The notes under the pieces were generated by a model. The model saw nothing but the letters and a program-made list of their open reading frames with translations. It ran no database searches and was not told where the DNA came from. 9,741 nucleotides of DNA from NCBI GenBank assembly GCA_002403445.1, contig DHHU01000073.1, positions 1-9,741 of the forward strand. The letters are read 5' to 3'. Source of the DNA: Salinisphaeraceae bacterium UBA4764. Lineage in GTDB: Bacteria; Pseudomonadota; Gammaproteobacteria; Nevskiales; Salinisphaeraceae. A program made the position numbers and the translations under genes. Shown here one piece after another: positions 8,351 through 9,741 of the stretch (the first letter of the stretch is position 1; each line of letters starts with the position of its first letter).

Positions 8351-8572
8351 CTATCTCCCGATTGCGTCCTTGCCGATCTGTTCCGTCCAGCCATTTGACA
8401 GATATGCATCGGTTGCTGGCCTCTTTAGTTCATCTTCAACAACCTGAACAACTTTCATCAAATCGGCAGGTTTTGGTCGCAGACTTATACAAGAGACATT
8501 ACAACCTGAAGATTTTTCTCCAAGAAGATCCGGTTCGGAACACCACCGGGCTTTTCGTCGATGCATGGGCAT
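8351..8572 (-). CDS. Possible small hypothetical protein (73 aa)
   Basis: I do not recognise this protein. The ATG at 8572 is preceded by AGGGAG (8580-8585) at a seven-base spacing, the best ribosome binding site in this half of the window. The predicted product has a basic N-terminus (HRRKAR at 4-9), cysteines at 11, 24 and 28, and a C-terminal half that looks like a soluble helical domain (PADLMKVVQVVEDELKRP at 35-52). Codon use is richer in A/T-ending codons (runs of GTT, GAA, GAT) than in the synthetase gene, which would fit acquisition. Its stop codon lies directly against the end of the synthetase gene, tail to tail. The frame also stays open upstream into the insertion-sequence remnant, but only weak TTG/ATG starts lie there. 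It could be the cut-off end of a longer gene or a chance ORF. Confidence 0.4.
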   Translation of the reverse strand: MPMHRRKARWCSEPDLLGEKSSGCNVSCISLRPKPADLMKVVQVVEDELKRPATDAYLSNGWTEQIGKDAIGR

Positions 8573-8579
8573 TATAGAT

Positions 8580-8585
8580 CTCCCT
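8580..8585 (-). promoter_or_regulatory. Shine-Dalgarno site of the 73-aa ORF
   Basis: AGGGAG on the minus strand lies seven bases before the ATG at 8572. It is the reason for choosing that start over longer upstream readings. Confidence 0.4.
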
Positions 8586-8778
8586 ACGATGGAATGAGGC
8601 AGTTGGCTTTTCGCAGGTCCGGGGGTGGTCGTTGCGCCCGAAAGTGGCGTTGTTGCGGCATTGGCCGGGGATGCTATTGCACGTTGTCGCGCTATCCACA
8701 CAATAATACGGTCAATTTTAACCGCTGGCAGGCCTATAACTGTCTGTTTTTTCTGGCCCAATCAAAATGGACGTCGAT

Positions 8779-8974
8779 TTAAGCAACAGCGGCCAACTCG
8801 ATTTCCCTCGGCATTGAGTAGCCGAGTGACAAGTGGCCACCTTCGCTATTGGGCTCAATTTCGATGAAGTGGATCGCATCTTGCTTGGCCTGTTCATGGC
8901 TGGCGTAGCGCTGGCTGTCGAGCCATTCGTTTTTCAGCGTGCCGAAAACACGCTCCATCGCGGCGTTGACGCTC
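8779..8974 (-). pseudogene. IS3-family transposase orfB, C-terminal fragment
   Basis: The minus-strand frame reads NAAMERVFGTLKNEW, then RYASHEQAKQDAIHFIE and HLSLGYSMPREIE before a TAA stop. This is the end of the DDE integrase domain of IS3-family OrfB, where intact copies read roughly DNAxxESFFxTLKxE...RYxTREEAKQDIFxYIE...RRHSxLGYLSP. The glutamate of ERVFGTLK corresponds to the last residue of the catalytic DDE triad. The usual FYN-x-x-R-x-HS segment is altered here to EPNSEGGHLS, a sign of decay. Everything upstream of the catalytic glutamate region is absent, and a stop codon (minus-strand TGA at 8978-8980) closes the frame. Confidence 0.82.
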
Positions 8975-9000
8975 CTGAGTCAAGCAGCTCCATTGAGTGT

Positions 9001-9140
9001 TCATAAATCAGTAATAATCAAGGGATCAAACTCGCGAACCAAGTAGTGCTTCAAACAGCGTTGAATTTCTTTGTTGGAGCGGCCTGTCTTAATCCGCCGA
9101 GCAACGTAAGCCTGTGTTCTTGGCTCACTGCACATGCATA
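9001..9140 (-). pseudogene. IS110-family transposase, C-terminal fragment
   Basis: The minus-strand frame reads EPRTQAYVARRIKTGRSNKE, then IQRCLKHYLVREFDPLI, and ends with TGA at 9001-9003. From memory of the family, the extreme C-terminus of IS110/IS116/IS902-type transposases reads approximately PxTRxYVxRRxxEGxxxxEIxRCLKRYxAREx. The match covers about 45 residues. Upstream the frame is closed by a stop at 9175-9177, so the catalytic DEDD and serine-containing parts are not in frame. Weaker echoes, such as RRSALQARTQAVNQ near 9380-9421, may be further pieces of the same gene, but I am not sure of them. Confidence 0.6.
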
Positions 9141-9376
9141 CCAAGGTTGGGCGGCTTTTGTTGCGTGAGCTGTGTCAATTTGGAATCGAACACACGCCCT
9201 TCGTCAGTCAATGCGCGCCTGCGCTGAGCTAAAAGAGGCAAGATGTGGCATAACGGTTGCAGATGGTCCGACTCGCCAATCGATTCGCTCTCCGGGCAAG
9301 CGTTGATACAGCCTATCAGTGGGGTTTTAAGACGTCGCATGCGTATTGCTTCGGGCGAGCTCACAGGCAAGCTTCG

Positions 9377-9685
9377 TCATTGATTCACCGCTTGTGTACG
9401 GGCTTGAAGCGCACTGCGTCGCGCCAAGGTCACTGCGCGCCGTGCTTCAACAATGCCCGCATGGATTTCTGGCAGTGCGACAGCCTTACCGGCTACAACA
9501 GGCCAAGGCCACGTTCCCGGCGTCAGTGGCATCACTCTTGCCCGATGGCGCCAGCGATCGAGCATTGACCGGTTGATCCCGAGCCCTCGGGCGGCCTCGG
9601 AACCGATGCAATCCGTCGATTGCCTTAAAGTCTTAGTACACTAGTTGAATGCGTGGCTGACACCACTGCGTATTGATTTCGACAT
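9377..9685 (-). pseudogene. IS3-type orfA (HTH protein) with in-frame amber stop
   Basis: The frame starts at ATG 9685 with an ideal ribosome binding site and runs about 102 codons to TGA at 9377-9379. It is interrupted only by a TAG at codon 15 (9641-9643). The part after the stop contains EAARGLGINRSMLDRWR, a clear helix-turn-helix of the HTH_Tnp_1 type found in IS3-family OrfA, which binds the element's inverted repeats. The N-terminus MSKSIRSGVSHAFN fits the usual OrfA opening (basic, then FK/FN). The last 40 residues do not look like the usual leucine-zipper end of OrfA and may already belong to other sequence. The overlap and frameshift window between orfA and orfB is not recognisable. 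Confidence 0.7.
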
Positions 9686-9691
9686 CGTGAA

Positions 9692-9699
9692 CACCTCCT
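9692..9699 (-). promoter_or_regulatory. Shine-Dalgarno site of the orfA remnant
   Basis: AGGAGGTG on the minus strand lies six bases before the ATG at 9685. This near-consensus site fixes the orfA start and shows that the 5' end of the element is well preserved. Confidence 0.7.
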
Positions 9700-9741
9700 A
9701 CCATCCGTGTGGCTAAATTGGGTGTCCGTTATCATTGCCTT

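Larger units (their letters stand above)
8735..9734 (-). mobile_element. Degraded composite of IS3-type and IS110-type remnants
   Basis: About 1 kb carries insertion-sequence pieces all read on the minus strand. In reading order they are an IS3-type orfA, a stretch ending in an IS110-type transposase C-terminus, and an IS3-type orfB C-terminus. The probable right end, read inward on the minus strand, is TGATAACGGACACCCAATTT (from 9734), which begins TG as IS3-family ends do. The probable left end, read inward on the plus strand, is TATAACTGTCTGTTTTTTCT (from 8735). The two share ATAAC near the tip but match only partly beyond it. I see no target-site duplication. The coding DNA between about 9141 and 9440 is open in parts but not clearly assignable. 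Most of an IS3 orfB, including its N-terminal and catalytic parts, is missing, so the element cannot move by itself. Confidence 0.75.

Noticed and set aside
8561..8867. Overlapping plus-strand frames running toward the insertion-sequence remnant
   Set aside because: They are antisense to the better-supported 73-aa ORF leader and the IS end, with cysteine/arginine-rich composition and no ribosome binding site.
8735..9734. CRISPR array, tRNA or attachment site near the mobile remnants
   Set aside because: No regularly spaced repeats, cloverleaf sequence or direct-repeat att pair is visible; the region is explained by transposase fragments.

Overview
The window looks like chromosomal DNA from a proteobacterium, most likely a gammaproteobacterium. 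The basis is the protein families present (Kup, SprT, an ABC1/UbiB-type kinase, acetoacetyl-CoA synthetase), moderately GC-rich coding DNA, and remnants of IS3- and IS110-type insertion sequences. I cannot name a genus from sequence alone.

Layout. Positions 1-340 hold no convincing gene but contain a perfect 12-bp inverted repeat (48-82) and the leader of a K+ transporter gene. Positions 341-2401 (+) encode a Kup-type potassium transporter with an unusually long polar N-terminus. A SprT-like zinc metalloprotein gene (2537-3076, -) converges on it. About 880 bp follow (3077-3954) with no recognisable gene, only one weak minus-strand reading frame and several probably accidental ones. Three plus-strand genes then run head to tail: an ABC1/UbiB-type atypical kinase (3955-5238), an MBL-fold metallohydrolase (5310-6266) and acetoacetyl-CoA synthetase (6370-8349). 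Their gaps are 71 and 103 bp, so they may be co-transcribed, but no promoter or terminator is clear. A possible 73-residue gene (8351-8572, -) with a good ribosome binding site abuts the end of the synthetase gene. The last kilobase (about 8735-9734) is a graveyard of minus-strand insertion-sequence pieces: an IS3-type orfA with an in-frame stop, an IS110-type transposase C-terminus, and an IS3-type orfB C-terminus.

How the genes fit together. Kup is a housekeeping K+ uptake gene and SprT is probably unrelated to it. The plus-strand trio joins acetoacetate activation (acetoacetyl-CoA for thiolysis to acetyl-CoA, or for polyhydroxyalkanoate or other synthesis) with a hydrolase of unknown substrate and a kinase of the family linked to ubiquinone and lipid metabolism. 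A shared role in ketone or lipid metabolism is only an inference from gene order.

I did not find a clear novel defence or mobile system. The items most worth checking are the nested IS remnants, the small ORF beside them, and the conservation of the three-gene cluster.
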